Shown here one piece after another: positions 36,369 through 46,577 of a stretch of 64,000 nucleotides of DNA; the first letter of the stretch is position 1; every line of letters starts with the position of its first letter. Source of the stretch: Rhizobiales bacterium UBA3584 (GTDB taxonomy: Bacteria > Pseudomonadota > Alphaproteobacteria > Rhizobiales > Devosiaceae). Below the pieces are notes generated by a model. It was not told where the DNA came from and did no database searches. It saw only the letters and a program-made list of their open reading frames with translations. Position numbers and translations under genes: made by a program. Location of the stretch: contig DFMV01000023.1 of the NCBI GenBank assembly GCA_002375765.1, positions 28,115 to 92,114 on the forward strand, in the 5' to 3' direction.

Positions 36369-36809
36369 TCACGCGTCCGCTTGTTGGCGAGCCTCACCGG
36401 CGGTAAGCGCGCGCAACCCGCCGAGGAAATCCTCAGGGCCCGGATCGATCACCAGCGCTCGCAATTCGTCCTGCGAATCCCGCCAGAGGGGCAGGATCTC
36501 TTCAAGCAGCGCAGCGCCTTTTTCGGTCAGTTCAAAGTGTCGAACGTTGCCCTTTTCGGGGCGCCCGGCGATCACCAGCCCGCGCTTGCTCAACGGCTCG
36601 AGATTGCGCAGGAGCGTCGTGCGATCCATGGAAATCCGTGCCGCCATCGAATTGACGGACATGCGCGGTGAGTTCTGAACGGTCATCAGAACCGTAAATT
36701 GAACGACCGAGATTTCAAACGGGCGAAGCACTTTGTCATAGCGGCGCGTCAGAGCCCGCGCGGCCATCACGGTGTTGAGCACGAGGCAATCAAAAAAGGC
36801 AAAGGTCAT
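36369..36809 (-). CDS. MarR-family transcriptional regulator
   Basis: A 146-residue winged-helix repressor. The recognition region is MSVNSMAARISMDRTTLLRN, followed by PLSKRGLVIAGRPEKGNVRHF as the wing. No cysteine sits where the oxidant-sensing MarR/OhrR members have one. The 34-bp palindrome 10 bp upstream of the ATG indicates autorepression and co-control of the KAS-II gene behind it; MarR proteins in such positions often sense fatty acids or aromatic acids. Confidence 0.88.
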   Translation of the reverse strand: MTFAFFDCLVLNTVMAARALTRRYDKVLRPFEISVVQFTVLMTVQNSPRMSVNSMAARISMDRTTLLRNLEPLSKRGLVIAGRPEKGNVRHFELTEKGAALLEEILPLWRDSQDELRALVIDPGPEDFLGGLRALTAGEARQQADA

Positions 36810-36819
36810 GGCGGCAAAC

Positions 36820-36853
36820 TATAGTGTAATTACACATGTGTAAATACACTATA
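36820..36853. promoter_or_regulatory. 34-bp MarR operator
   Basis: A near-perfect palindrome centred at 36836/36837 (central TTACACATGTGTAA exact; one mismatched pair in the outer part). It also reads as two adjacent 12-bp sites, GTGTAATTACAC (36824-36835) and GTGTAAATACAC (36838-36849), 14 bp apart. It lies just upstream of the MarR gene and about 150 bp before the divergent icd. Confidence 0.85.
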
Positions 36854-37001
36854 CCATCCCACAAGTCCCCGATGCCGCTCGGCACGCCCCCCTTCGCGGC
36901 GAGACACTTTGCGCCTTACCAATGCTCTGCTATAGGGACCGCGAACTTTGGCTGGCCCATGCTGGCCGAACCGGTTTTTTGCGCGCGAGGAGCACATTTT
37001 A

Positions 37002-38213
37002 ATGACCAAGATCAAAGTCGCAAACCCTGTCGTCGAGCTCGACGGCGACGAAATGACCCGGATCATCTGGCAGGCCATCAAGGACAAGCTGATCCACCCC
37101 TATCTCGACATCGATCTTGAATATTACGATCTTTCTGTTCAGAAGCGCGACGAAACAGACGACCAGATCACCATCGACGCTGCTAACGCCATCAAGAAAT
37201 ACGGCGTCGGCGTCAAATGCGCCACCATCACCCCCGACGAAGCCCGCGTTGAGGAATTTGGTCTAAAGAAGATGTGGCGTTCGCCCAACGGCACCATCCG
37301 CAACATCCTCGGTGGCGTGATCTTCCGTGAGCCCATCATCTGCAAGAATGTTCCGCGCCTGGTTCCCGGCTGGACCCAGCCGATCATTGTCGGCCGTCAC
37401 GCCTTCGGCGATCAGTACCGCGCCACCGATTTCAAATTCCCCGGCAAGGGCAAGCTGACGATGAAGTTCGTGGGTGACGACGGCACCGAGATCGAGCACG
37501 AAGTGTTCGACGCGCCAGCCGCCGGCGTTGCCATGGGCATGTACAACCTCGATGAGTCGATCCGTGATTTCGCTCGCGCCTCACTCAACTACGCGCTCCA
37601 GCGCGGCGTCCCCTGCTACCTCTCGACCAAAAACACCATTCTCAAGGTCTATGATGGACGCTTCAAGGATATCTTCGAGGAAGTGTTCCAGGCCGAATTC
37701 AAGGAAAAATACGAAGCCAAAAAGATCTGGTACGAACACCGCCTGATCGACGACATGGTCGCAGCAGCTCTCAAATGGTCCGGCGGTTACGTCTGGGCCT
37801 GCAAGAACTACGATGGCGACGTGCAGTCCGACATCGTTGCTCAGGGCTTTGGTTCGCTCGGCCTGATGACCTCGGTTCTCATGACCCCCGATGGGCAGAC
37901 CGTGGAAGCCGAAGCTGCCCACGGCACCGTGACTCGTCACTATCGCCAGCACCAGCAGGGCAAGGAAACCTCGACCAACTCGACGGCATCTATCTTTGCC
38001 TGGACCCGTGGCCTTGCCCACCGCGCCAAACTCGATGGCAATGATGAGTTGGCAAACTTTGCCGCAACCCTCGAAAAGGTCACCGTCGCCACCATCGAGG
38101 AAGGAAAGATGACCAAGGATCTGGCGCTGCTCGTCGGCCCCGATCAGCCCTGGCTCACCACCATGGGTTTCCTCGATGCTATCGACGCCAACCTCCAGAA
38201 GGCCATGGCGTAA
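37002..38213 (+). CDS. icd: NADP-dependent isocitrate dehydrogenase
   Basis: TCA-cycle enzyme of 403 residues converting isocitrate to 2-oxoglutarate with NADPH production. It belongs to the eukaryotic-like (type II, dimeric) subfamily usual in Rhizobiales: [15 protein letters not shown] opens it, and [20 protein letters not shown] plus [19 protein letters not shown] are metal-site signatures. The [10 protein letters not shown] segment also fits. A GAGGAGCAC ribosome-binding site precedes the ATG at 37002. A terminator follows. Confidence 0.97.
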   Translation: MTKIKVANPVVELDGDEMTRIIWQAIKDKLIHPYLDIDLEYYDLSVQKRDETDDQITIDAANAIKKYGVGVKCATITPDEARVEEFGLKKMWRSPNGTIRNILGGVIFREPIICKNVPRLVPGWTQPIIVGRHAFGDQYRATDFKFPGKGKLTMKFVGDDGTEIEHEVFDAPAAGVAMGMYNLDESIRDFARASLNYALQRGVPCYLSTKNTILKVYDGRFKDIFEEVFQAEFKEKYEAKKIWYEHRLIDDMVAAALKWSGGYVWACKNYDGDVQSDIVAQGFGSLGLMTSVLMTPDGQTVEAEAAHGTVTRHYRQHQQGKETSTNSTASIFAWTRGLAHRAKLDGNDELANFAATLEKVTVATIEEGKMTKDLALLVGPDQPWLTTMGFLDAIDANLQKAMA

Positions 38214-38237
38214 CCTTTATTCTAGAGCACAAGTGCC

Positions 38238-38264
38238 AAAGCCGCCCCTCGGGGCGGCTTTTCC
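38238..38264 (+). terminator. Intrinsic terminator after icd
   Basis: AAGCCGCCCC-TC-GGGGCGGCTT followed by TTCC; a strong GC stem with T-tract. Confidence 0.88.
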
Positions 38265-38397
38265 TTTGCCTGCTGTTCGGCGTTGACGTTGGCAGCAATC
38301 TGCAAGACGAAACCTGGGACCGCGGCTCGGTCCTTGCGATCAGCGCCAGCCTCAAGGCGTCGTTCTGAACGCTACTCCACGATACTCCGAACACAAA

Positions 38398-38421
38398 AAT
38401 GGCCCCTGACGGGGCCATTCT
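38398..38421 (-). terminator. Intrinsic terminator after alaS
   Basis: AATGGCCCC-TGAC-GGGGCCATT with a T-rich tract on the minus-strand side (ATTTTTGTG), 24 bp downstream of the alaS stop. Confidence 0.85.
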
Positions 38422-38444
38422 TTATGCGTCCAGTTGGAGATGGT

Positions 38445-41108
38445 TCAAGCGCCCAGATGCGCCTTGATCGCCTCGACCGCGGCCTGGGCCTGAGAGGCAT
38501 CGGGGCCGCCGGCCTGCGCCATGTCGGGGCGCCCGCCTCCGCCCTGCCCGCCCAGCGTAGTCGAGCCGATCCGCACCAGATCGACGGCGCTGTAGCGCGA
38601 CACCAGATCTTCGCTCACGCCAACCGAAATGCCGGCCTTGCCGTCTTCGGTCGTGCCGACGATCACCACGATCCCCGATCCGATCTGTTTTTTGCCCTGA
38701 TCGACCAGACCACGCAGATCCTTGGGCTGGAGCCCTTCCACCACGCGTCCCATGAAGGTTACGCCATTGATCGTTTCGCTGGCCCCGCCGCCATTGCCGG
38801 TGCCGCCACCCATCGCCAGTTTCTGGCGCAGATCGGCGACCTGGCGTTCGAGGGCGCGGCGCTCTTCCACAAGCGCTTCGACACGCGAGACCGCGTCACG
38901 CGGCGAAACCTTCAAAGTGGCCGCGACGGTCTTGAGCTGGTCTTCCTGCGCGTTGAGATAGGCGCGCGCGCCGTCGGCGGTCAGCGCCTCGACCCGCCGC
39001 ACACCGGCTGCGACCGAGCTTTCCTGCACGATCTTGACCAGCCCGATGTCACCTGTACGCCGCACATGCGTGCCGCCGCACAATTCCATCGAATAGGTCT
39101 TGCCTGCCTTTTCGCCTTCCAGCGCCCTACCCATCGAGACAACGCGCACCTCGTCGCCATATTTCTCGCCGAACAGCGCCATGGCACCGGCTTTGATCGC
39201 ATCATCGACAGCCATCAGCCGCGTTTCCACGGGCGCGTTCTGCAACACGATGGCATTGGCCAGACGTTCGACCTCGGCGATTTCCGCTTCGCTCATCGGC
39301 TTGGTGTGCGAATAGTCGAACCGCAACCGGTCGGGCGATACCAGCGAGCCCTTCTGCGCCACATGACTGCCCAGAACCTCGCGCAGCGCCTCATGCAGCA
39401 GATGGGTCGCCGAGTGGTTGGCGCGGATCGCGGTGCGGCGGGAATGATCGACCTTGAGGGTCAGCGCCTCACCGATCTTGACCGTTCCAGCCTCAACCCT
39501 GACGCGATGAGCAAAGACACCACCGGCCTGCTTCGTGGTATCGAGCACAACCACTTTCGCGCCGTCCTCGCTCTCCATTGTGCCGGTGTCGCCCACCTGT
39601 CCGCCGCTTTCGCCATAAAACGGCGTCTGGTTCAGAACGATGAAGCCCTCGTCCCCCGCATTGAGCGCATCGACGCTTGCCCCTTCCTTGACCAGCGCCT
39701 TGACCGCGCCGTCGCTGTCCTCGGTTTCATAGCCCAGAAACTCGGTTGGACCTGCAGCGTCGGCAATCGCGAACCATACCGCGCTGGTTGCCGCATCGCC
39801 GGAACCCGACCAGTTCTTGCGCGCTTCAGCCTTCTGGCGTGCCATGGCCGCATCGAACCCGGTCTGATCGACCGACACCCCCCGCAGACGCAGCGCATCC
39901 TGTGTCAGATCGAGCGGAAAGCCATATGTGTCATAGAGCTTGAAGGCTGTTTCACCAGCCAAGGTATCGCCTTTGCCCAGACCGGTGCTCTCATCTTCAA
40001 GGATCTGCAGCCCGCGGCTGAGCGTCTTGAGGAAGCGCTCCTCTTCAAGCCTGATCGTCTCCGAAATCATCGCTTCGCCGGCAACGAGATCAGGATAGGC
40101 CTGCCCCATCTCGCGGACCAGCGAGGGGACGAGCTTGAAAATCGTGGGCGCGTTGGTGCCCAGAAGCGTTGCATGGCGCATGGCGCGGCGCATGATGCGG
40201 CGCAGCACATAACCGCGACCTTCATTGGCCGGCAGAACACCGTCGGCAATCAGGAACGACATCGAGCGCAAATGATCGGCGATGACGCGATACGAGGCTA
40301 CGTTTTCCGGTGTCGGCGCATGACCCACAGCCGACGCCGTCGCGTCGATCACGTGGCGGAACATGTCAGTTTCAAAAACGCTCTCTACGCCCTGCAGGAT
40401 CGAGGCCATGCGCTCGAGCCCCATGCCCGTATCGATCGACGGGTTGGGCAAAGCCTCCTGCGTGCCATCGGCGAACTGCTCGTACTGCATGAACACCAGA
40501 TTCCAGAATTCAAGGAACCGGTCGCCATCCTCTTCCGGCGTCCCCGGAGGGCCGCCCCAGATATGCTCGCCGCGGTCGATGAAGATTTCCGAGCACGGCC
40601 CGCACGGGCCCGTATCGCCCATCGTCCAGAAATTGTCCGAAGTTGGGATACGGATGATCTTGTCATCGGAAAGCCCGGCAATCTTTTTCCAAAGGTCGGC
40701 CGCTTCGTCATCGGTGTGGTAGACGGTGACCAGCAGCTTATCCTTGTCGAGCCCGAACTCCTTGGTGACCAGCGCCCAGGCCATATCGATGGCCTCTTCC
40801 TTGAAATAGTCGCCGAAGGAAAAATTGCCCAGCATCTCGAAAAAGGTCAGGTGCCGCGCGGTAAAGCCTACATTGTCGAGATCGTTGTGCTTGCCCCCGG
40901 CCCGAACGCATTTCTGCGATGTCGTGGCCCGTGAATAGGGACGTTTTTCAAGACCGGTAAAGACGTTCTTGAACTGCACCATGCCCGCATTGGTAAACAT
41001 CAGCGTCGGATCGTTGCGCGGCACCAGCGGGCTGGAAGAGACTTTCTCATGACCGTTCTTGGCAAAGAAGTCGAGGAAGGTCGAACGGATGTCGTTTACG
41101 CTTGTCAT
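38445..41108 (-). CDS. alaS: Alanyl-tRNA synthetase
   Basis: Charges tRNA-Ala and edits mischarged Ser/Gly. The 887-residue protein has all domains: class II catalytic core ([16 protein letters not shown] motif, [11 protein letters not shown]), tRNA-recognition region, editing domain with [11 protein letters not shown] and CGGTHV zinc/editing motifs, and C-Ala domain ending in the Gly/Gln-rich [20 protein letters not shown] oligomerisation tail. The start at 41108 ([11 protein letters not shown]) is the standard one. It lies downstream of recA on the same strand, the usual recA-alaS order. Confidence 0.98.
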   Translation of the reverse strand: MTSVNDIRSTFLDFFAKNGHEKVSSSPLVPRNDPTLMFTNAGMVQFKNVFTGLEKRPYSRATTSQKCVRAGGKHNDLDNVGFTARHLTFFEMLGNFSFGDYFKEEAIDMAWALVTKEFGLDKDKLLVTVYHTDDEAADLWKKIAGLSDDKIIRIPTSDNFWTMGDTGPCGPCSEIFIDRGEHIWGGPPGTPEEDGDRFLEFWNLVFMQYEQFADGTQEALPNPSIDTGMGLERMASILQGVESVFETDMFRHVIDATASAVGHAPTPENVASYRVIADHLRSMSFLIADGVLPANEGRGYVLRRIMRRAMRHATLLGTNAPTIFKLVPSLVREMGQAYPDLVAGEAMISETIRLEEERFLKTLSRGLQILEDESTGLGKGDTLAGETAFKLYDTYGFPLDLTQDALRLRGVSVDQTGFDAAMARQKAEARKNWSGSGDAATSAVWFAIADAAGPTEFLGYETEDSDGAVKALVKEGASVDALNAGDEGFIVLNQTPFYGESGGQVGDTGTMESEDGAKVVVLDTTKQAGGVFAHRVRVEAGTVKIGEALTLKVDHSRRTAIRANHSATHLLHEALREVLGSHVAQKGSLVSPDRLRFDYSHTKPMSEAEIAEVERLANAIVLQNAPVETRLMAVDDAIKAGAMALFGEKYGDEVRVVSMGRALEGEKAGKTYSMELCGGTHVRRTGDIGLVKIVQESSVAAGVRRVEALTADGARAYLNAQEDQLKTVAATLKVSPRDAVSRVEALVEERRALERQVADLRQKLAMGGGTGNGGGASETINGVTFMGRVVEGLQPKDLRGLVDQGKKQIGSGIVVIVGTTEDGKAGISVGVSEDLVSRYSAVDLVRIGSTTLGGQGGGGRPDMAQAGGPDASQAQAAVEAIKAHLGA

Positions 41109-41304
41109 GATCGCGCCAAAAACCCTGTCTGCGGCCAATGCGCCGCACCATATTTTATCGTTCCGGATGCGCCGGATACGTGGCCGATTGCGCCCCGTTT
41201 TCACCGGCTGAAAACCTGAGCAAGCCTTCTAGCGTGTGCATCGGGCGAGTGCAATGCGAAGGCTGTGGCACCGGGCCAATAAGTCGCGAGCGACTAGCTG
41301 CAGG

Positions 41305-41340
41305 CCAGCAAAAGGAAAGGCGCCGGTTGCCCGGCGCCAG
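41305..41340 (-). terminator. Intrinsic terminator after recA
   Basis: GGCGCCGG-ttgc-CCGGCGCC (41319-41338) followed on the minus strand by TTTCCTTTTG, 55 bp downstream of recA. Confidence 0.82.
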
Positions 41341-41392
41341 GAGGTCATAGACAAATCTTGCTTCCAGCCGGCTTGGACCGGCAACGGCAAAG

Positions 41393-42466
41393 CTAGTCTT
41401 CACTATCCTCGGCGCTGTCTTCACCCGCCGTAATCAGTTCAGCGGCAATAAGGCCGGCGCTCTCGCGCACCCCGTTCTCGATCTGGTTGGCGATCTCGGG
41501 ATTGTCCTTGAGGAACTGGCGCGAGTTTTCACGCCCCTGCCCCAGCCTCTGGCTGTCATAAGAGAACCAGGCGCCCGATTTCTCGACGATCCCGGCCTTG
41601 ACGCCCAGATCGAGCAGCTCACCGGTCTTGGAAACGCCTTCGCCATACATGATGTCGAATTCGACCTGGCGGAACGGGGGGGCCATCTTGTTCTTGACCA
41701 CCTTGACCCGCGTCTGGTTGCCGACGACCTCTTCACGATCCTTGATTGCACCGATACGGCGGATGTCGAGGCGAACCGAAGAATAGAATTTGAGCGCGTT
41801 GCCGCCGGTCGTGGTTTCGGGCGAACCGAACATCACGCCGATCTTCATACGAATCTGGTTGATGAAGATCACCATGGCCTTCGATTTGGAAATCGAACCC
41901 GTGAGCTTGCGCATGGCCTGGCTCATCAGACGCGCCTGAAGACCCGGCAGGGAGTCGCCCATCTCGCCTTCGAGTTCGGCCCGTGGCGTCAAGGCCGCCA
42001 CCGAATCGACGACCAGAACGTCGATCGCGCCCGACCGCACCAGCGTATCGGCGATTTCAAGCGCCTGTTCACCCGCATCGGGCTGGGAGATCAACAGCTC
42101 GTCGATATTGACGCCAAGCTTGCGCGCATAAGTGGGATCGAGCGCGTGTTCTGCGTCGATGAACGCGCAGATGCCGCCGCCTTTCTGAGCTTCGGCCAGC
42201 ACATGCAGGGCCAGCGTGGTCTTGCCCGAGCTTTCCGGTCCGAAAATTTCAATGATACGCCCGCGCGGCAGCCCACCGATGCCCAGCGCGATATCGAGAC
42301 CGAGCGAGCCCGTGGAAATCGATTCGACATTGACTGAGGTGTTTTCCCCCAGCTTCATGACCGAACCCTTGCCGAAATTGCGCTCGATCTGGCCCAGAGC
42401 GGCCTCGAGTGCCTTGTTCTTGTCCATCGAACCCCCGTCAACCACGCGAAGCTGTGAAACTGCCAT
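41393..42466 (-). CDS. recA: Recombinase RecA
   Basis: The 357-residue strand-exchange ATPase and SOS co-protease. Walker A is [14 protein letters not shown]; Walker B is [12 protein letters not shown]; the MAW motif [16 protein letters not shown] and loop-2 region [15 protein letters not shown] are intact. The acidic C-terminus (EDSAEDSED) is typical. It is preceded by a -35 TTGACA and a LexA-like site, consistent with SOS induction. Confidence 0.98.
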   Translation of the reverse strand: MAVSQLRVVDGGSMDKNKALEAALGQIERNFGKGSVMKLGENTSVNVESISTGSLGLDIALGIGGLPRGRIIEIFGPESSGKTTLALHVLAEAQKGGGICAFIDAEHALDPTYARKLGVNIDELLISQPDAGEQALEIADTLVRSGAIDVLVVDSVAALTPRAELEGEMGDSLPGLQARLMSQAMRKLTGSISKSKAMVIFINQIRMKIGVMFGSPETTTGGNALKFYSSVRLDIRRIGAIKDREEVVGNQTRVKVVKNKMAPPFRQVEFDIMYGEGVSKTGELLDLGVKAGIVEKSGAWFSYDSQRLGQGRENSRQFLKDNPEIANQIENGVRESAGLIAAELITAGEDSAEDSED

Positions 42467-42551
42467 TGTTAGCTCTCCTTATTTCACCAAATGCCCTGCG
42501 CGCGCAACGCGATCAGTCGGCCCTCAACGCCTATTTCTAGGTTGCATATTT

Positions 42552-42578
42552 GTTCTCATTTTGTTTTCGATATGTCAA
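42552..42578 (-). promoter_or_regulatory. recA promoter with LexA-like box
   Basis: On the minus strand TTGACA (42578-42573) serves as -35. The sequence GTTC-N7-GTTT (plus strand 42552-42566) is one base off the alphaproteobacterial LexA direct-repeat site GTTC-N7-GTTC and lies just downstream of the -35, where LexA would block initiation. Confidence 0.72.
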
Positions 42579-42660
42579 GAGACAAAATAAGAACATTCAG
42601 GAACAATGGAACCAGTCGGGCCCGCGATCATTGCAAAGGCTCATCATCAGGGAGGCCGCT

Positions 42661-42819
42661 ATGAACATGGGCACGGGAATCGCCATGGGAATCGCGATCG
42701 GCGCCGGTATCGGGGTTGCGATCGACAACATCGCCGTGGGAATTGGCATTGGCGTCGCCATCGGCGCGGGCCTCGGCGCAGCATTTCTTGCCAGTTCGAA
42801 CTCCTCGAAGAAAGACTAG
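42661..42819 (+). CDS. Small glycine-zipper membrane protein, 52 aa
   Basis: A 52-residue, extremely Gly/Ala/Ile-rich protein. Two similar GxGxxIGxG-like blocks flank a central DNIAV turn (GIAMGIAIGAGIGVAIDNIA, then GIGIGVAIGAGLGAAF) and it ends in SSNSSKKD. This is the pattern of a helical glycine-zipper hairpin in a membrane. A GGGAGG ribosome-binding site precedes the ATG. Its stop overlaps the cckA stop by four bases on the opposite strand. Function unknown; short glycine-zipper proteins of this type are widespread in alphaproteobacteria. Confidence 0.75.
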   Translation: MNMGTGIAMGIAIGAGIGVAIDNIAVGIGIGVAIGAGLGAAFLASSNSSKKD

Positions 42820-45362
42820 TCCTCGCTTGCCGCCGGACTCCCCGACAGCACTTCCTTGACCTTGGAATTGATCTGGTCGAGCGTATAGGGCTTAGGCAGG
42901 AATTCCACGCTCCTGTCGTCCTCGAGCCCCTGGCGCACGCTCTCCTCGGCGTAACCGGAGACGAAAATCACTTTCAGGCCCGGATAAAGTTTGCGCACAT
43001 GGGTCAGAAGCGTCGGCCCGTCCATTTCGGGCATCACGACGTCGGAAATGATCAGGTCGATCTTGCCCTCGATCTCCTCAAGCACCTCAAGCGCCTCTTC
43101 GCCCGACCCGGCTTCGAACACTTCATAGCCCGTCGTCGAAAGGGCTCGTGCTGAGAACATGCGCACGCTTTCCTCGTCCTCGACCAGAAGGATACGTTCG
43201 TTCCCGGTCAGATCCCGGATCGGCGCGGCAACCGCCTTGACCACCTCTTCCTTTTCTTGCTGGATGTGCCGTGGCAGCAGCAGCCGGAAGGTCGTGCCCT
43301 TGCCCACTTCGGATTCAGGATAGATGTAGCCCCCGGTCTGCTTGATGATGCCATAGACCATCGACAAGCCCAGCCCGGTGCCCTTGCCCAGTTCCTTGGT
43401 CGAAAAGAACGGCTCGAAGATCTTTTCCATGACCTCCTGGGTCATGCCGGTGCCGGTATCGCTCACCTCGATCGAAACAAAATCGGCAGGCACCAGTCCC
43501 GGATAGGTGAAGGTTTCCGCCTCGGCTTTCTCGACATTGCGCGTGCGCAGCGTGATCTGCCCGCCATCCGGCATGGCGTCGCGCGCGTTGACCGCAAGAT
43601 TGATGATGACCTGTTCGAGCTGCACCAGATCGGCGCGGATCGGCCATACATCGCGCCCGTGCTCGACATCGAGCGTCACATGCTCGCCGATCAGACGTTT
43701 GAGCAGCACCGTCAGATCGTCGATATGCTGGGGCACTTCGAGCACTTGCGGGCGCAGGGTCTGCCGACGCGAGAAGGCCAGAAGCTGGCGCACCAATCCC
43801 GCCGCGCGATTGGCGCTCTGCTTGATCGACATGATGTCGCCAAACGAGGGATCGGACGGCTTGTGCTTGAGCAGCAGCAGGTCCGAAAACCCGATAATGG
43901 CAGTCAAAACGTTGTTGAAATCGTGCGCCACGCCGCCAGCCAACTGCCCCACCGCCTGCATCTTCATGCCCTGGGCGAATTGTTCTTCCAGCTGGCGCTG
44001 CTCGGTCATGTCGAGCGCATAAAGGATTGCCGCCTCGTTGCTTTCTCCGCCCTGCTCGACGCCGGAAATGAACATGCGCACGCTGCGCGGCTTTTCGCCG
44101 GGGATCGTCGCATCGACCGGCGCGATTTCCGCTCTGTGTCCCTTGGCATCGACAAGCGCCATCGCCAGCTTTTCCCGGCTTTCGGGGTCGATAAGCGAGG
44201 CGACATTGAGCCCCTCGATCCCGCGATCGCCCGATGTAAGCCCGAAAATACGGGTAAAGGGCGCATTGGTGCGCACCACCTTGCCCGCGCTATCGAGCGC
44301 CGCGATGGCGATGGGTGTATGATTGAAAAACCGTGAGAATCTCACTTCGGCGGCCCGCAACGCCTCCTCGCCCTCGATGCCGCGTGATCGATCGAGCACC
44401 AGCGTACGGGTTTCACCCAGCTCGCCCTCCGCCAGCCGCGCCGCGCGATGCAGCAGCCGCACCGGCAGACTGGTGCCGTCGTGGCGTACCAGATCGAGAT
44501 CGATCACTTCGGTACGCACCGCGCCGTCCTGCCCGCCGCCCATCAGCAGCCCCGCTCCATCGCCCTGCACGATCTCGCCCAGGTCGAGATCGCCCGCCTC
44601 AAAGGCCGCGAGGTCGTAGCCGAGCCAATCGGCCAGAGTTGAGTTGATGTATTGGATCCGCCCGCGCGCATTGGCCGAAAAGAACCCGGCCGGTGCGTGA
44701 TCGAGATAGTCGATTGCCTTTTGCAGCTCGACGTAGAAATTTTCCTGGGCATCGCGGTCGCGGGTGATGTCCTCGACCGTCCAGATCACCGATTTGCCCG
44801 GCGCGCCGTCGTAATCGGGCAGGCTGCGCGCCCCGATCCGGAACCATTGCGCCGCGCTCCGGCCACGCGAAATCCGCACGTCCTCGACAATGGCGCGCCC
44901 GTCCCGCGCCGCGCGCGACAACCGGTAAACGGCCTCACTGGCCTCGGGCTGGCTGGCAAACAATCGCGGCACACCAACCGGAACGCCCTTGGAAACCGAT
45001 TTGGAAAGTTCCGAATACTGCGCATTGGCATAAAAAATCTTGCCGTCGCGGTCCGTAACCACCGCGCCGTATGGCAGGCTGTCGACGATGGCGCGCGCCA
45101 GCGTGCGCTTTTCGGTGCCGCCGACGAACCGGAACAGGCCCGCCGCCAGCGCAAACAGCGAAAAAACGCCGACAACCGACAGAACGCCCAGAAACAGCAC
45201 GATCATTTCGGGCGAAATGGCTTCGCCCATCAGCGAAAAGGCCACCGCAACCGCGACAAAGGCCAGCGAGAGGATGACCACCCGCCACAGCGCGGCATTG
45301 GAGGACGGACGCGCCACCATCGGTTCGGGATAGCTGTCCTCGTCCATCGGGGCCACCGCCAT
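42816..45362 (-). CDS. cckA: Hybrid histidine kinase CckA
   Basis: The cell-cycle kinase that, through ChpT, phosphorylates CtrA and CpdR. It has 848 residues: two membrane helices (about 29-47 and 53-78), tandem PAS domains (about 90-440), DHp with His480 in [20 protein letters not shown], a CA ATPase domain ([30 protein letters not shown]) and a receiver domain with phospho-acceptor near Asp774 ([12 protein letters not shown]). The domain order and VAHDFNN motif are those of CckA. I start at 45362 because AAGGAAAG lies just upstream. A perfect TTAA-N7-TTAA box is 91 bp upstream, implying CtrA feedback. Close downstream of flhB on the same strand. Confidence 0.93.
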   Translation of the reverse strand: MAVAPMDEDSYPEPMVARPSSNAALWRVVILSLAFVAVAVAFSLMGEAISPEMIVLFLGVLSVVGVFSLFALAAGLFRFVGGTEKRTLARAIVDSLPYGAVVTDRDGKIFYANAQYSELSKSVSKGVPVGVPRLFASQPEASEAVYRLSRAARDGRAIVEDVRISRGRSAAQWFRIGARSLPDYDGAPGKSVIWTVEDITRDRDAQENFYVELQKAIDYLDHAPAGFFSANARGRIQYINSTLADWLGYDLAAFEAGDLDLGEIVQGDGAGLLMGGGQDGAVRTEVIDLDLVRHDGTSLPVRLLHRAARLAEGELGETRTLVLDRSRGIEGEEALRAAEVRFSRFFNHTPIAIAALDSAGKVVRTNAPFTRIFGLTSGDRGIEGLNVASLIDPESREKLAMALVDAKGHRAEIAPVDATIPGEKPRSVRMFISGVEQGGESNEAAILYALDMTEQRQLEEQFAQGMKMQAVGQLAGGVAHDFNNVLTAIIGFSDLLLLKHKPSDPSFGDIMSIKQSANRAAGLVRQLLAFSRRQTLRPQVLEVPQHIDDLTVLLKRLIGEHVTLDVEHGRDVWPIRADLVQLEQVIINLAVNARDAMPDGGQITLRTRNVEKAEAETFTYPGLVPADFVSIEVSDTGTGMTQEVMEKIFEPFFSTKELGKGTGLGLSMVYGIIKQTGGYIYPESEVGKGTTFRLLLPRHIQQEKEEVVKAVAAPIRDLTGNERILLVEDEESVRMFSARALSTTGYEVFEAGSGEEALEVLEEIEGKIDLIISDVVMPEMDGPTLLTHVRKLYPGLKVIFVSGYAEESVRQGLEDDRSVEFLPKPYTLDQINSKVKEVLSGSPAASED

Positions 45363-45452
45363 CGGTTTCTTTCCTTGGTACAATATCTCAACCCCGATCC
45401 GAATCGGGCTTCCTATTGGTAGCAAAACCCGCTTCGCCTTGGGTAGTGCGGA

Positions 45453-45467
45453 TTAACCGCTCATTAA
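45453..45467. promoter_or_regulatory. CtrA box upstream of cckA
   Basis: A perfect TTAA-CCGCTCA-TTAA, the TTAA-N7-TTAA consensus of the master regulator CtrA, in the 126-bp gap between flhB and cckA. A perfect 16-bp palindrome, TTAGGGTCGACCCTAA (45477-45492), lies next to it over the flhB stop. Confidence 0.75.
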
Positions 45468-45488
45468 CAGTCTCGGTTAGGGTCGACC

Positions 45489-46574
45489 CTAATTTCCGCT
45501 CTTCCAGCTTGAGCGGTTTTTCAGCCGCATCACATAGCCGATGATCTGCGCAACTGCCTTGAAATGCTCAGCCGGAATGGTTTCCCCCACCTCGGCACCC
45601 GCGTAGAGCGCCCGGGCCAGCGGCGGATTTTCGACGATCGGGATGTCGTGATCCTTGGCCAGACCGCGAATCCTCAGCGCAATCGCATCGACGCCCTTGG
45701 CCAGAACCTGGGGCGCCGCCATATCCTTATCGTATTTGAGCGCCACGGCGAAGTGGGTCGGGTTGGTCACCACCACCGTCGCATCGGGCACCGCCGCCAT
45801 CATGCGCTTGCGACTGCGCTCCATGCGGATCTGGCGGATACGGCCCTTGACGTGCGGATCGCCTTCCATCTGCTTGTATTCATCGCGCACTTCCTTGACC
45901 GTCATCATCTGGCGCTGCCACCATTTGTGGCGCATGTAGATGTAATCGAGCAGCGCCACGATGGTGATGGCGATCAGCGTCGCAATGAAGATCTTGATGC
46001 CGATTTCCTGGAACAGTTCCAGCGTCACGATGGGGTCGGCGGTCATGATGGTCGAGAGCCGGTCCCTGTCGGGCCAGACCACCAGCACCATGATGGTGGA
46101 AAACACGACGAGCTTGAAAAGCCCCTTGGCGAAATTGACCAGCGCCTCGGTTGAAAACAGCCGCTTGGCCCCGGCCAGCGGGGAGACCTTGGAGAATTTG
46201 GGTTTGAGGTTTTCAGCGGAAAACACCATGCGGTGCTGCACCATGTTCCCGGCTATCCCGCACAGCGCCAGAAGGATCATGGGAATCAAAAGCGCGCTCA
46301 AAAGGCTGATCGTCGCGCCGTAAACGAACTGGTTGAACCCCGGCCCGCCCACCTCGTAAAGGTCTGCACGGCCGAGATAATCTCCAAGGCTCGTCATGAT
46401 CTGCGCGCTGGTCATCGGCGCCACGAACGCAAAGATCAGTGCCGACCCCAGGATCATGAACCAGGTCGTCACCTCCTGGCTCTTGACCACATCGCCCTTC
46501 TTGTGAGCGTCCTCGAGCCGCTTATGGGAGGGGTCTTCTGTCTTTTCGCTCTGTTCGGGTTTGTCGTCGCTCAT
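45489..46574 (-). CDS. flhB: Flagellar export gate/switch protein FlhB
   Basis: Membrane component of the flagellar type III export gate that controls the switch from rod/hook to filament substrates. It has 361 residues: a basic/acidic N-terminal tail, four helices (about 35-60, 85-110, 150-170, 190-212) and the cytoplasmic domain with the self-cleavage motif Asn271-Pro-Thr-His. The C-terminal LKNRSSWKSGN is lysine-rich. It is the last flagellar gene of the flgB-to-flhB unit, three bases after fliR. Confidence 0.96.
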   Translation of the reverse strand: MSDDKPEQSEKTEDPSHKRLEDAHKKGDVVKSQEVTTWFMILGSALIFAFVAPMTSAQIMTSLGDYLGRADLYEVGGPGFNQFVYGATISLLSALLIPMILLALCGIAGNMVQHRMVFSAENLKPKFSKVSPLAGAKRLFSTEALVNFAKGLFKLVVFSTIMVLVVWPDRDRLSTIMTADPIVTLELFQEIGIKIFIATLIAITIVALLDYIYMRHKWWQRQMMTVKEVRDEYKQMEGDPHVKGRIRQIRMERSRKRMMAAVPDATVVVTNPTHFAVALKYDKDMAAPQVLAKGVDAIALRIRGLAKDHDIPIVENPPLARALYAGAEVGETIPAEHFKAVAQIIGYVMRLKNRSSWKSGN

Positions 46575-46577
46575 GAC

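Noticed and set aside
38283..40934. 883-codon open frame on the plus strand
   Set aside because: It lies fully antisense to alaS, which is intact and unmistakable. The sequence is Arg/His/Gln/Asp-rich with no domain pattern, as expected for the complement of high-GC codons.
43257..44336. 359-codon plus-strand frame inside cckA
   Set aside because: Antisense to the intact kinase core of cckA with no start signal or known motif.
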